Assembly: GCA_946482595.1 (NCBI GenBank) | Contig: CAMLSD010000049.1 | Location: 1-37,350 of the forward strand | Length of the DNA stretch: 37,350 bases | Direction: 5' to 3' | DNA from: an uncultured Comamonadaceae bacterium | GTDB lineage: Bacteria; Pseudomonadota; Gammaproteobacteria; Burkholderiales; Burkholderiaceae | Shown here: positions 1-8,300 of the stretch, in pieces | Layout of the letters: each line of letters begins with the position of its first letter | Numbering within the stretch: position 1 is the stretch's first letter | Position numbers and translations under genes: made by a program | The notes under the pieces: model-generated | Told to the model about the DNA's origin: nothing | What the model saw: only the letters and a program-made list of their open reading frames with translations | Database searches by the model: none

Positions 1-1955
1 TCGGTCATGCCGAGGATGCCGTTCATCGGCGTGCGGATCTCATGGCTCATGTTGGCCATGAACTGGCTCTTGGCCTGGCTGGCGGCCTCGGCCTCGTCAC
101 GCGCGCGCTGCAGCTCGGCGGCGTGCTCGTGGTCTTCGGTGATGTCGGTGCACAGGCCGTAGACGCGGATCTGGCCGTCGCTCAGGCGCCGGCTGCGCGT
201 GCGCGTGCGCAGCCAGCGCAGGCCGCGCTGCGGATGGATCACGCGGTGCACGAAATCGGTGGGCAGCAGCTGCTCTTCCATGGCCTGGCGCTGGGCGCGC
301 AGGTGCTGGTCATCCGGGTGGATGTAGGCCAGGTAGGCATGCGGGTCGCGGGCATGCTGCTCCAGGGTCACCCCCCAGAAGCGCTGGATATGGTTGCTGA
401 CGAACACGAACTGCTCGCGCAGCGGCTCGGTGATGTAGAGGTGGTCGTCGACGGCGTCGGCAAATTCCCGGAACCGCGCCTCCGACTCCAGCAGCGCATC
501 CTGGGCGGCCAGCCGTTCGCTCAGGTCGCTGGCCAGCACGACCAGTGCCCGCCCCTGGCCCTGACCATCGTCAAGGGCCAGGTGCCGCACGTTGATCGAG
601 CGCAGGCCGCGGCGCGTGCGCAGCATGACGGTGTCCTCCACCGGGCCCTGCAATGCCAGGGCCCGCTGCACCGAGGGCTCCAGCTCGCGGCCCGCGCGGC
701 GGCCAAAGGCCTGCGGCACCGTCTGCCCGATCATGTGGCGCCGGTCCAGCCCGAACTCCTGTTCGGCATGGCGGTTGACCTGCGTCAGGCGCAGGTCCTG
801 CGGGTCCATCACGAACAGGCTGACCGGCAGGTGTTCGATCAACCGGTGCAGTCGGGCGCGTTCGCGCTCCACTTCGGCGGCGCGCTCGTGGCGTTCGGTG
901 ATGTCGGTCAGGATGCCCAGGAAAACGAAGCGTGCGCCCTGCTCGTCCAGCACATGGGAGGCGTCGATCTCGGCCCAGTAGGGCACCCACTGGCCGGCCT
1001 CGCCGCGCCGTGCCCCGTTGAATTCGAGGCGGAAGTTGCGGCGCGCGGCCACCGCGTCGCGCAGTGCGCCGGCCGTGACCTGGGTGACGGGGTTGTCGCC
1101 CAGCAGGTCCCAGCAGTCGCGGCCCACCACCTGCTGGGCCGAGCGCCCGGTGATGCGGCAGAAGGCTTCATTGACCCACTCGATGCGCCCGTCGCGGTCG
1201 GCCACGATCACGCCGCTGGCCACGCGCGAGGCCACCAGGGCCAGGCGGCGCTGGCGTTCCAGGCTCGCTTCCAGCCCCTGGCATGCCACCTCGCCACGCG
1301 CCAGCAGGTTGAGCTGGGCCATTGCGAGCCGAAGCAGCGCGTCATCGGCAGCCACCTCATGGCTCGGGTCCAGCAGTTCGATCACCGCCACCGGCACATC
1401 GGCCGACCACACCGGCACACCCACTGCACGCCGGGTGCCGGCCGGGCGCAACCGATGCGCCGGACCGCCACTGCGCTGCAGGTCGTTGCACACCGTCACC
1501 GCATGGCGGGCGATGGCGGTGCCGCTGAGGCCGTCGTCGCGGTGCACGGTGCCCAGCAGGCTGAGGTCGACCCGCAGTTCCACCCCGCCGCACCGTTCAT
1601 CCCATGGGTAGATCAGCCCGGTCTCGCCGTTCCAGTCGTCGATGCGCACGATGGCCGAGGCATGGGCGCCGACGTGCACGGCCAGCAGCCGCGACACGGC
1701 CTCCAGTGCGGCCCCCAGGTTGGCAGCGCCCTGCACTGCATCGACCAGCGGCTCGATGGCCCGTGCCGCGTCGGCGGACTGCGCCGCTGGCGGCTCGGCG
1801 GGCGCCGGACGAACCCACCACAGCGCCAGCGCGCCAAGGACCAGCGACCCCATTGCGGCCAGGGCTCCCTGCCCCAGCATGGCCGTGAGCCAGCCGGTCA
1901 GGCCCAGCGTGACTGCCGCCAGCATGCGCGTGGGAACGGGACGTGAGCGTTGCAT
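1..1955 (-). CDS. Membrane GAF/PAS sensor histidine kinase, partial (3' end outside window)
   Basis: Reading from an ATG at 1955 the frame stays open to the left edge, giving the first 651 residues. Two hydrophobic segments lie near the N-terminus (about residues 11-48). They are followed by a GAF-like domain (about 60-200), three PAS domains (about 220-340, 345-460 and 470-600), and the start of a HisKA domain with the phospho-acceptor motif [11 protein letters not shown], in which the histidine is residue 638. The ATPase domain, and any receiver or HPt domains, lie outside the window. The [11 protein letters not shown] form of the H-box is the one usual in hybrid kinases, so a C-terminal receiver is likely but not seen. 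The signal is unknown. The gene is divergent from the kinase at 2128. The start was chosen because it gives a charged N-terminus directly before the first membrane segment. Confidence 0.85.
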   Translation of the reverse strand, partial: MQRSRPVPTRMLAAVTLGLTGWLTAMLGQGALAAMGSLVLGALALWWVRPAPAEPPAAQSADAARAIEPLVDAVQGAANLGAALEAVSRLLAVHVGAHASAIVRIDDWNGETGLIYPWDERCGGVELRVDLSLLGTVHRDDGLSGTAIARHAVTVCNDLQRSGGPAHRLRPAGTRRAVGVPVWSADVPVAVIELLDPSHEVAADDALLRLAMAQLNLLARGEVACQGLEASLERQRRLALVASRVASGVIVADRDGRIEWVNEAFCRITGRSAQQVVGRDCWDLLGDNPVTQVTAGALRDAVAARRNFRLEFNGARRGEAGQWVPYWAEIDASHVLDEQGARFVFLGILTDITERHERAAEVERERARLHRLIEHLPVSLFVMDPQDLRLTQVNRHAEQEFGLDRRHMIGQTVPQAFGRRAGRELEPSVQRALALQGPVEDTVMLRTRRGLRSINVRHLALDDGQGQGRALVVLASDLSERLAAQDALLESEARFREFADAVDDHLYITEPLREQFVFVSNHIQRFWGVTLEQHARDPHAYLAYIHPDDQHLRAQRQAMEEQLLPTDFVHRVIHPQRGLRWLRTRTRSRRLSDGQIRVYGLCTDITEDHEHAAELQRARDEAEAASQAKSQFMANMSHEIRTPMNGILGMT

Positions 1956-2114
1956 GGATGAAGGTCGTGGCCGGGCGCCGGCGGTCGCCAGCGCTTCATG
2001 GGGGTTTTCGGCAGCCCGGAGGCATCACTTGAGTGCGGGGATGGTGGGGCATTCCCCAGCACATCGCCCGGTCCAGACCAGTAGAAACGCGGAACCGTTC
2101 ACGAAACCTGTCTT

Positions 2115-2120
2115 TACAAT
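2115..2120 (+). promoter_or_regulatory. Candidate -10 box (TACAAT) for the kinase at 2128
   Basis: TACAAT lies seven bases before the ATG at 2128, so transcription would begin at or next to the start codon (leaderless mRNA). No good -35 hexamer is visible 17 bp upstream. The same arrangement is seen at 33170, which supports it as a real local pattern. Confidence 0.4.
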
Positions 2121-2127
2121 CGTCCGA

Positions 2128-3840
2128 ATGAACCAAGCCCGTGCCGACTCCGCCGGAACCCCCGTCCGACGCCTGCTCGTGGCGGCCGGCCTCGGCGCAG
2201 CGGTGACGCTGGCCTGGATGGTGCTGAGTCTGGCCGGAGCCGCCTGGCTGCATGCCTCCTGGACCGACGGTCTGCAAGGCGTGATCGGCTCGGGCCTGTT
2301 GTTTGTCGTGTTCGCGCTCGGCCTGGCGCTGATGATGGGGCTGGCCTTCTGGTTCGTGCGCCGGCTGGAAGCCGCGGCGGCACTGGAGCGCACCTCGCGT
2401 CAGCAGCAGCGTGCCTTGCTCGAGCTGATGCCCGACTGGTACTGGGAAACCGACGCTCGCCACCGCCTCACCCGCCTGCGCCCGCCACCCCAATCACACA
2501 CCTGCGACTGGCCCGTGGGCGAGCGCCTGGGCCGCAGCCTCTGGGAAGACTTCCAGAGTGATGCCACGCTGTGGGGCGCCCACCGCCAGATGCTCGACGA
2601 GCAGCATGCCTTCCACGGCCTGCCGGCCCACCGCATCGAGCCCGACGGCCGGGCCAGCCTGTGGATGCTGCAGGGTGTGCCGCGCTTCGATGCCGAAGGA
2701 CGCTTCTGCGGCTATCAGGGCACGGCCCGTGACGTCTCGGCCCTGACCGAACTCGACTTCGACCTGCAGGTCGGCAAGCACCTGCTTGATGCCGTGCCGA
2801 GCGCGGTGCTGCTGGCCGAATCGGACGGCGAAGGCAGCACCTCGCAGTTCGTGATCCGCCACTGCAACGATGTGGCCGCACGCCGCATCGGACAGCCGGC
2901 GTCGCGCCTGATCGGCAGCAACGTGATCGGCAGCATCGGCGGCGTGACCGACTGGCCGGTGGCCCGGGTCTGCCACCAGCTCGGGCTGCCCCCACCCGAA
3001 GGGCTGGCCGGCGCGGATGACGGCAAGCACTGGCAGGCCAGCATCGACACTTTTCCGTTCGAGCACGGCGGCGTGCGACGGCAGGCGCTGGTGCTGGTGT
3101 TCACGCCCACCCCGGCGGCCAGTGACGAGGCGGCCCAACTGGAGCGCCAGGCGGCCGAACGGGAGCTCGAGTCGTTCAGCTACACGGTGTCGCACGACCT
3201 GCGCGCGCCCATCCGGGTGGTGGAGGGTTTCACCAAGATCCTCAAGGAAGACTACGCCCGCTCGCTCGACCGGATCGGCAACGACCACCTCGACCGCGTG
3301 CTGGGGGCTGCGGCCCGCATGAACGGCATGATCGATGCGCTGCTGGCGCTGTCGCAGCTCACGGCCAAGCCGGTGACCCAGCAACCGGTGAACCTGAGCC
3401 AGCTGGCGACCTACATCGTCGACGACCTGCGCCGCCAGTCGCCCGAGCGGGTGTGCGAGGTGCATGTGCAGGCCGGGATGACCGTCCAGGGCGACCCCAC
3501 GCTGCTGCGCGTGGTGCTGGACAACCTGCTGGGCAATGCCTGGAAGTACTCCGGCAAGTGCACCCGCACGGTGATCGAGTTCGCCTGCGAGAACCAGGGC
3601 GGGCGCGTGGTCTACCACGTGCGCGACAACGGCGCCGGCTTCGACATGCGGTTTGCCGACCGGCTGTTCGGTGTGTTCCAGCGCCTGCACAGCGCCAGCG
3701 ACTTCCAGGGCACCGGCATCGGCCTGGCGTCGGTGCAGCGCATCATCCGCCGGCATGGCGGACAGATCTGGGCCGAATCCGAAGTCGGCCAGGGTGCGAC
3801 GTTCTATTTCACGCTGGGCGAGGCGACCCGCGGCCGGTGA
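2128..3840 (+). CDS. Membrane-bound PAS sensor histidine kinase
   Basis: 570 residues. Two membrane segments (about 16-42 and 51-77) are joined by a very short periplasmic loop, so sensing is probably cytoplasmic or in the membrane. A PAS domain (about 95-210) and a second, weaker PAS-like region (about 215-330) precede a HisKA domain with motif SYTVSHDLRAP, histidine 356. The HATPase domain contains the N-box DNLLGNAWKYS, the G1 box DNGAGF and the G2 box GTGIGL, all intact. The VSHDLRAP H-box is the bacteriophytochrome/PAS-kinase type. There is no receiver domain and no response regulator on the same strand beside it, so its partner is unknown. The frame is open further upstream, but the ATG at 2128 is preferred because upstream codons read as non-coding and the protein then starts just before the first membrane helix. 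Confidence 0.9.
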   Translation: MNQARADSAGTPVRRLLVAAGLGAAVTLAWMVLSLAGAAWLHASWTDGLQGVIGSGLLFVVFALGLALMMGLAFWFVRRLEAAAALERTSRQQQRALLELMPDWYWETDARHRLTRLRPPPQSHTCDWPVGERLGRSLWEDFQSDATLWGAHRQMLDEQHAFHGLPAHRIEPDGRASLWMLQGVPRFDAEGRFCGYQGTARDVSALTELDFDLQVGKHLLDAVPSAVLLAESDGEGSTSQFVIRHCNDVAARRIGQPASRLIGSNVIGSIGGVTDWPVARVCHQLGLPPPEGLAGADDGKHWQASIDTFPFEHGGVRRQALVLVFTPTPAASDEAAQLERQAAERELESFSYTVSHDLRAPIRVVEGFTKILKEDYARSLDRIGNDHLDRVLGAAARMNGMIDALLALSQLTAKPVTQQPVNLSQLATYIVDDLRRQSPERVCEVHVQAGMTVQGDPTLLRVVLDNLLGNAWKYSGKCTRTVIEFACENQGGRVVYHVRDNGAGFDMRFADRLFGVFQRLHSASDFQGTGIGLASVQRIIRRHGGQIWAESEVGQGATFYFTLGEATRGR

Positions 3841-4077
3841 GCCCCGGGCGCAGCGAGCGGGAAGGAACATGCGGGCGCCCAGGCCTGCCTCGCGGCCTGC
3901 TCGACCAGCACGTGCACGTCGTGGCCCGTGCTGGTGGTGCCGACCTGAAAAGCCTTCCGCGGCACTGTGCGCGTGAGGCACGGGCTCGTGGTCGTCTCCC
4001 CCACCCCGCCGCAGCCCACCAGCTCAGCAAACCAGCAGCACATGGCGCGGCCAACCACCTTGTTGTCATTGGCCCTG
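3841..4077. other. Non-coding stretch after the kinase gene
   Basis: No frame here gives a protein I recognise. The short open frames on both strands are typical of GC-rich noise. The stretch separates the kinase stop codon from the first copy of the 241-bp duplication and may hold the kinase terminator, but I see no hairpin followed by a T-run. It could also be decayed coding sequence. Confidence 0.5.
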
Positions 4078-4084
4078 CCAGGTC

Positions 4085-4153
4085 ATGCCCGCGAAGGCGG
4101 GCATCCAGACACCACGCAGGCGTACCGGCATGGATCCCCGCCTGCGCGGGGAT
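4085..4153. repeat. REP-like double hairpin (in duplication copy 1)
   Basis: Two 8-bp perfect stems with 4-base loops: 4085-4092 pairs with 4097-4104 (loop GAAG), and 4134-4141 pairs with 4146-4153 (loop CTGC). The pair, with GCCCGC/GCGGGC and CCCCGC/GCGGGG stems in this order, is the form of a common interspersed intergenic element of proteobacteria. It may also terminate or stabilise the 3' end of the response-regulator transcript. Confidence 0.75.
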
Positions 4154-4183
4154 GACGACTCGAAGCTTGCTGCAGGCGCAGGC

Positions 4184-4318
4184 TTACACACTGCCGGGAG
4201 CGCTCAGGGTTTCCAGGGCGGTGACGAAACGCCGGCTCTGCTCTTCGAGGCTCAGGCGCTCCTGGGTGGCCAGGCGGTTCAGCCGCTCCAGCGCCTGGGC
4301 GCGGGTCAGCGAGAAGCG
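4184..4318 (-). pseudogene. Duplicated 3' fragment of the ANTAR response regulator gene
   Basis: In-frame copy of the last 44 residues plus stop codon of the gene at 4572-5171 (residues 156-199), starting abruptly at the repeat border. It carries only the second half of the ANTAR RNA-binding helix bundle, with no start codon of its own and no receiver domain, so it is a gene fragment and not a functional regulator. Confidence 0.85.
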
Positions 4319-4465
4319 TGTCTAGACAGGCTGGCCCTGGAATGCGAGCGGGATCAATGTTCACTCGGCGGAACGTTTGCGCCGAAACGTATCGCTGTAC
4401 AGCATCGAGAGGCTGTCCTAGGAGTCGGCGGCGAGGCCTGGCCCTTGCTCGTCCCGCGCCGTTCA
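4319..4465. other. 147-bp unique spacer between the two duplication copies
   Basis: Not similar to anything else in the window. It begins with the palindrome TGTCTAGACA and near its right side has CTGTCCTAGGA, so short imperfect inverted sequences (TAGACAGGCT against TAGGACAGCCT on the other strand) lie near its two ends. Inside is a nested palindrome: ACGTTT and AAACGT flank GCGCCG at about 4374-4391. This could be a relic of a small mobile element or a piece of DNA brought in when the duplication formed. No gene is evident. Confidence 0.5.
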
Positions 4466-4706
4466 CCAGGTCATGCCCGCGAAGGCGGGCATCCAGACAC
4501 CACGCAGGCGTACCGGCATGGATCCCCGCCTGCGCGGGGATGACGACTCGAAGCTTGCTGCAGGCGCAGGCTTACACACTGCCGGGAGCGCTCAGGGTTT
4601 CCAGGGCGGTGACGAAACGCCGGCTCTGCTCTTCGAGGCTCAGGCGCTCCTGGGTGGCCAGGCGGTTCAGCCGCTCCAGCGCCTGGGCGCGGGTCAGCGA
4701 GAAGCG
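4466..4706. repeat. 241-bp perfect direct repeat, copy 2 (with intact gene end)
   Basis: Same sequence as 4078-4318. Here the repeat is continuous with the full-length response-regulator gene, so this is the ancestral location. The repeat stops at codon 156 of the gene, with no sequence feature there that would explain the break. Confidence 0.95.
4473..4541. repeat. REP-like double hairpin (in duplication copy 2)
   Basis: Second copy of the two 8-bp tetraloop stems (4473-4492 and 4522-4541). It sits about 30 bases past the stop codon of the response-regulator gene, a position where it can block 3' exonuclease decay or help end transcription. Confidence 0.75.
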
Positions 4707-5171
4707 GTGCATGGCAATGCCCACCGCAATGGCCACCACCTGCTCGAGCACGTCGCTGTGCGGTGCCGCCGCGGTGTCGCCGGCGGGCTCGCGCCGATGG
4801 CTGCGCTGGTTGGCGAAGGCGGCCTCCACGGCCGGCACGATCTGACGAATGTCCAGCGGCTTGACGAGGTAGGCGACCGCCCCCAGGGCCTTGATCTTGG
4901 CCAGGGTTTCCTCGTCCGAGAACGCCGAGAGGAACATGAACGGGATCTGCAGGTAGGTCCGCAGGTATTCGGCCACGTCGAAGCCGCTCTTGCCCTCCAT
5001 GCGGATGTCCAGCAGCGCAAGCTCCGGCCGGTGCTCGCGCGCCAGCAGGATGGCATCGTCACCGTTGTCGGCATCGATGACCGCATAGCCGGCCTGCGAC
5101 AGGCCATGCGCCAGCGTGGCCAGCACGAGCCTGTCGTCGTCCACCACGAGGATCTTGCCTTTGTCTGACAC
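4572..5171 (-). CDS. ANTAR-domain response regulator (transcription antiterminator)
   Basis: 199 residues from a GTG start at 5171. An N-terminal receiver domain has the acidic pocket D11-D13, phospho-acceptor D55 (LLDIRM), S82 and K104 (KPLD). After a linker comes an ANTAR domain (about 136-195) with the expected pattern of small and hydrophobic residues (AVGIAMHRFSLTRAQALERL). ANTAR regulators bind paired RNA hairpins in leader transcripts and prevent termination (AmiR, NasR, EutV). Upstream on the same strand is a HisKA_2 kinase, the kinase type that pairs with ANTAR regulators in EutVW, so the two are very probably partners. The RNA target is not identified. The 3' third of the gene is duplicated at 4184-4318. 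Confidence 0.92.
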   Translation of the reverse strand: MSDKGKILVVDDDRLVLATLAHGLSQAGYAVIDADNGDDAILLAREHRPELALLDIRMEGKSGFDVAEYLRTYLQIPFMFLSAFSDEETLAKIKALGAVAYLVKPLDIRQIVPAVEAAFANQRSHRREPAGDTAAAPHSDVLEQVVAIAVGIAMHRFSLTRAQALERLNRLATQERLSLEEQSRRFVTALETLSAPGSV

Positions 5172-5221
5172 GATATGTCCGGGTTCCGGCGGTATTGCGC
5201 AACCTCGATTGTGTCCGATGT

Positions 5222-5237
5222 CGTTGCCGCAGCAACG
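5222..5237 (-). promoter_or_regulatory. Stem-loop with UNCG-type tetraloop between kinase and ANTAR regulator
   Basis: Read on the minus strand (the transcribed direction) the sequence is CGTTGC, loop TGCG, GCAACG: a 6-bp perfect stem closed by C-G around a UNCG-family tetraloop, an unusually stable RNA hairpin. It lies in the 133-bp gap before the regulator gene. No U-run follows, so it is not a simple terminator. It could be a processing signal, an attenuator, or part of an ANTAR target. ANTAR targets usually have hexanucleotide loops, which this is not. Confidence 0.4.
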
Positions 5238-5304
5238 CGCCCGATCGCACGAAAAGCAGGGGAATCACGCCCCAGGTCTCGCGCCGGCCCCGGGTGCGGT
5301 CGAC

Positions 5305-8300
5305 TTACAGCGGCTCCAGGCGGCTCACGCCGGGGGGCATGAGCCGCACGACCGCCTGCACACGCTCGCCCACGTTGTCCAGCGTCAGACGGGCGCTGCG
5401 GCGCGGCAGCAAGGCGCGGATCAGGCCCAGGCCGGACACACCGCCCGGCACCTGGGCCAGGCTGAAGCCGTCGCGCAGGCGGCCGATGTTGGACACCTCG
5501 ATCTGCACCGCGTCAGGCTCGCAGATCAGCCGGCAGTCGATCTCGCCTTCGGCGCTGTGCTTGATCGCATTGGTCAGCAGTTCGTTCAGGGTCAGGGCGA
5601 TCGGGATCGACTCGGCCTCCGGCAGCGCCCACTCATGCACATGCTCCCCCTCGACGCGCAGCACGATCGGGCGGTCGAAGGTCTTCTGCACCGAGCCGGT
5701 GATGGCCTCCACGACCCGACGCAGGCGCAAGGGGCCGGTGGCCCCGACCTGCAGCCCGTAGACGTGAGCGATGGCCTGCACCTGCCCGGCCACCTCGCTG
5801 ATCGCCGAGGCCATCTCGGGCTTGCGCGCGGCGATCTGCTGCAGCAGCCCGGCCACCCCCTGCAGGTTGTTCTTGATGCGGTGGTGCACTTCCTTCACCA
5901 GCAGCTCGCGCTGCGAGATCGCGGCCTCCAGCCGTGCCTCCTCGGCGGCGCGCTGCTCGGTGACGTTGGTGGCCACCAGCAGGAGCTGGTCGGGCGGCTC
6001 GCCCGGCTTGGCCAGCGGCAGGTAACGTGCGTCCCACACGGTGGGCTCGCCCTGAAGGTCCAGCCGGTACTCCCGCTGCGTGACCCCGTCGAAGCTCAGC
6101 GCAGCGTCCATGTCCGCCCGGTAGGTGGCTGCGGCAGCCGGCGGATGGATCTCCTCCGGGACACGTCCGATCAGCGACGCCACCGGGCGCCCCACCAGCG
6201 CGGCGGCGATCTGGTTGATCTGCAGCACACGCAGTGTGCGGGCATCGCACAGCGTGATGGCCAGCGGCGCCAGCTCAATGATGCGTTGCAGCGAGGCCTG
6301 GGCATCGGCGATGCGTTGTTCGGCCTGGCGCCGGCTGTCGATGTCGAGCAGCGCGTAGGTCAGGTCACGGCCTTCGGCATGCACGTCCGTCAGCACCGCA
6401 TTGCCGACCACCCAGAAATTGCGCCCGTCGCGGGCACGGACCTCACATTCGAAGTTCCAGGTCTCGCCCTCGTCCATGCGGTCGACGACCGACACGTCAC
6501 GGAAGGGATGATCGGCATGCTGGGTGGCCACGACACTGATCGGACGGCCGACAAAGTCGCCAAGCTCCCCGCCGAACATGCGGCGCGCCGAGCGGTTCAT
6601 CCATTCGATGCCCTGGGGCCCGACGGTGACGATGCCCACGAACACCGAATCGAGGATGGCGCGGGTGCGCTCGGCCTGGGTGACCAGCGCCTGCTCGGCA
6701 CGATGTCGGGCGTCGACGTTGACGTAGGACGCGATGACGCCGTCTTCGGGCTCACCTTCCTGCACCAACCGCTTGCTGACCTGCACCCATTGCAGGCTGC
6801 CGTCGCGGCAGCGCATCACGCGCTCGCCGGTCCAGTGGCCGTCTCGCATCAGCGCGGTGGCCTCGTCTTCGGGCAGGTCTTCCGGGTCCCATTCGCTGGC
6901 GAACAGGCTGGCTTCGTCCATGTGGGCCAGATCGGCCAGCCCGTGGCCGCTCAGCAGCGCCAGGCCCTCGTTGGCGCGCTGCACCCGGCCCCGGCGGATG
7001 AAGGCGATGCCGACGTCGGACACGCTGAACATCAGCTCGCGGTCCCGCGCCACCGCCTCCAGCTCCATCTGCTGCATCTTCAGGCGCGTGACGTCGGACA
7101 GCACGGCAATCGACTCGACCTCGGGACCGCTGCTGTCCATGCGCCGGATCGACAGCGCACACCAGCGGGTCGGACGCTCGGGCACGCGGATCTCGATTTC
7201 AGTCTCGTACAGGCCGGACTCGGCCAGGGCCTGCGCCGCCTCGCTCACTACACGCTCGCCCAGTTCGGCATCGGCCAGGGCCTCCTGCAGGTGCAGCCGG
7301 CCGGCCGCGTCGGGGCGCAGGGCCAGCAGGTGTTCGAGCTGGCGGTTGTAGCGCAGCAGCAGGTCGCCGCGCAGATAGGCGATGCCCGCCGAGGAGCTGT
7401 CGAGGATGGTCGTGAGCTCGCGCAGCAGGCGATCGCTGCGCTGCTGGGCCAGATGCTGGTCGGTGACGTCGAGCGTGACGACCGACGCGCTGCGCCGGCC
7501 TGAAGCGAGCACACGGGGCTCGACCCGCGTGAGCAGCCAGCGCAGGCCGAGTTCCGGGTGCTGGATGGCATAGCGGGCCTCGGTGCGGTCGCCATTGCGC
7601 AGCGCGCGCTGGACGCGGTCGAACTCGCCCATAGTGTCGGGCCGGACCAGGTCGCGCCCGATCGCGCGCAGCTCGCTGGACATCAGGCTGACGTCCGCAT
7701 CGGCGCTCACGGCCGCCTGGCTGGGCTCGAAACGCCCGGTGTAGGCATCGAACACGGCCAGGCCGGCGTGCGCGGTCTCGACCAGCGCACCGAGCTGGGA
7801 CTGGGCCTTGTCGAGCTGGTCCTCGGCCGTGCGGTCTTCGAGCACACACATGAAGCGGCGCAGCTCGCCGCGCTGCTCGAGGCAGCGCACCACGGCTCGC
7901 AATACCCGCTCGTCCTCGTCGAGTTCGACCTGACCATGCCGGTGCAGCAGCGCGCTGCCCGGGTGCAGGTCGGCCAGCGGGCCGCCGGCGTACCAGCCCA
8001 GCAGCTCCTGCAGACTGGCGTCGGCCTGGGCGAGGTTGGGCGGCACGGCACCGACGAGCTGGTGGAGCGCCGGGTTGCTGCGCACCACGGTGCCGTCCTC
8101 GTCGAACAGCATCATGCCCACCGGGCTGAGGTCGAACCACTGATCGAGTTCGAGGGCCGAGCGCTCGGCGCGGTCGCGGGCCTGCATCTCGGCGGTGCAG
8201 TCCTGCAGCACCGTCACCCAGCGGGGCTGGCGGCGGTCGTCCTCGACGGCATGCGATACCGCCCTGAACCACCGCACCTGGCCGGACGCATCCAGCAGAC

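Larger units (their letters stand above)
4078..4318. repeat. 241-bp perfect direct repeat, copy 1
   Basis: Identical base for base to 4466-4706 (offset 388). Each copy consists of a REP-like double hairpin followed, on the plus strand, by the last 45 codons (including stop) of the ANTAR response regulator read in reverse. This copy is the outer, truncated one. Absence of any mismatch means the duplication is recent, maintained by conversion, or an assembly error. Confidence 0.95.

Noticed and set aside
42..1946. Long plus-strand open frame (634 codons) opposite the left-edge kinase
   Set aside because: His/Gln/Ala/Gly-rich composition with no domain; the opposite strand encodes GAF, PAS and HisKA motifs in frame. 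An antisense artefact of GC-rich codons.
3804..4058. 84-codon minus-strand open frame in the gap after the kinase
   Set aside because: It overlaps the kinase 3' end, has no recognisable domain and no convincing start signal.
4085..4541. Possible CRISPR-like repeats
   Set aside because: Only two copies of a 241-bp unit with one 147-bp spacer; no array period and no cas genes.
4083..4543. Small plus-strand frames beginning MPAKAGIQTPRRRTGMDPRLRG in both repeat copies
   Set aside because: This is the well-known spurious translation of the REP-like hairpin element, not a protein.
5116..7503. 795-codon plus-strand open frame across the multi-PAS kinase
   Set aside because: Antisense shadow; the minus strand has clear PAS, HisKA_2 and ATPase motifs.
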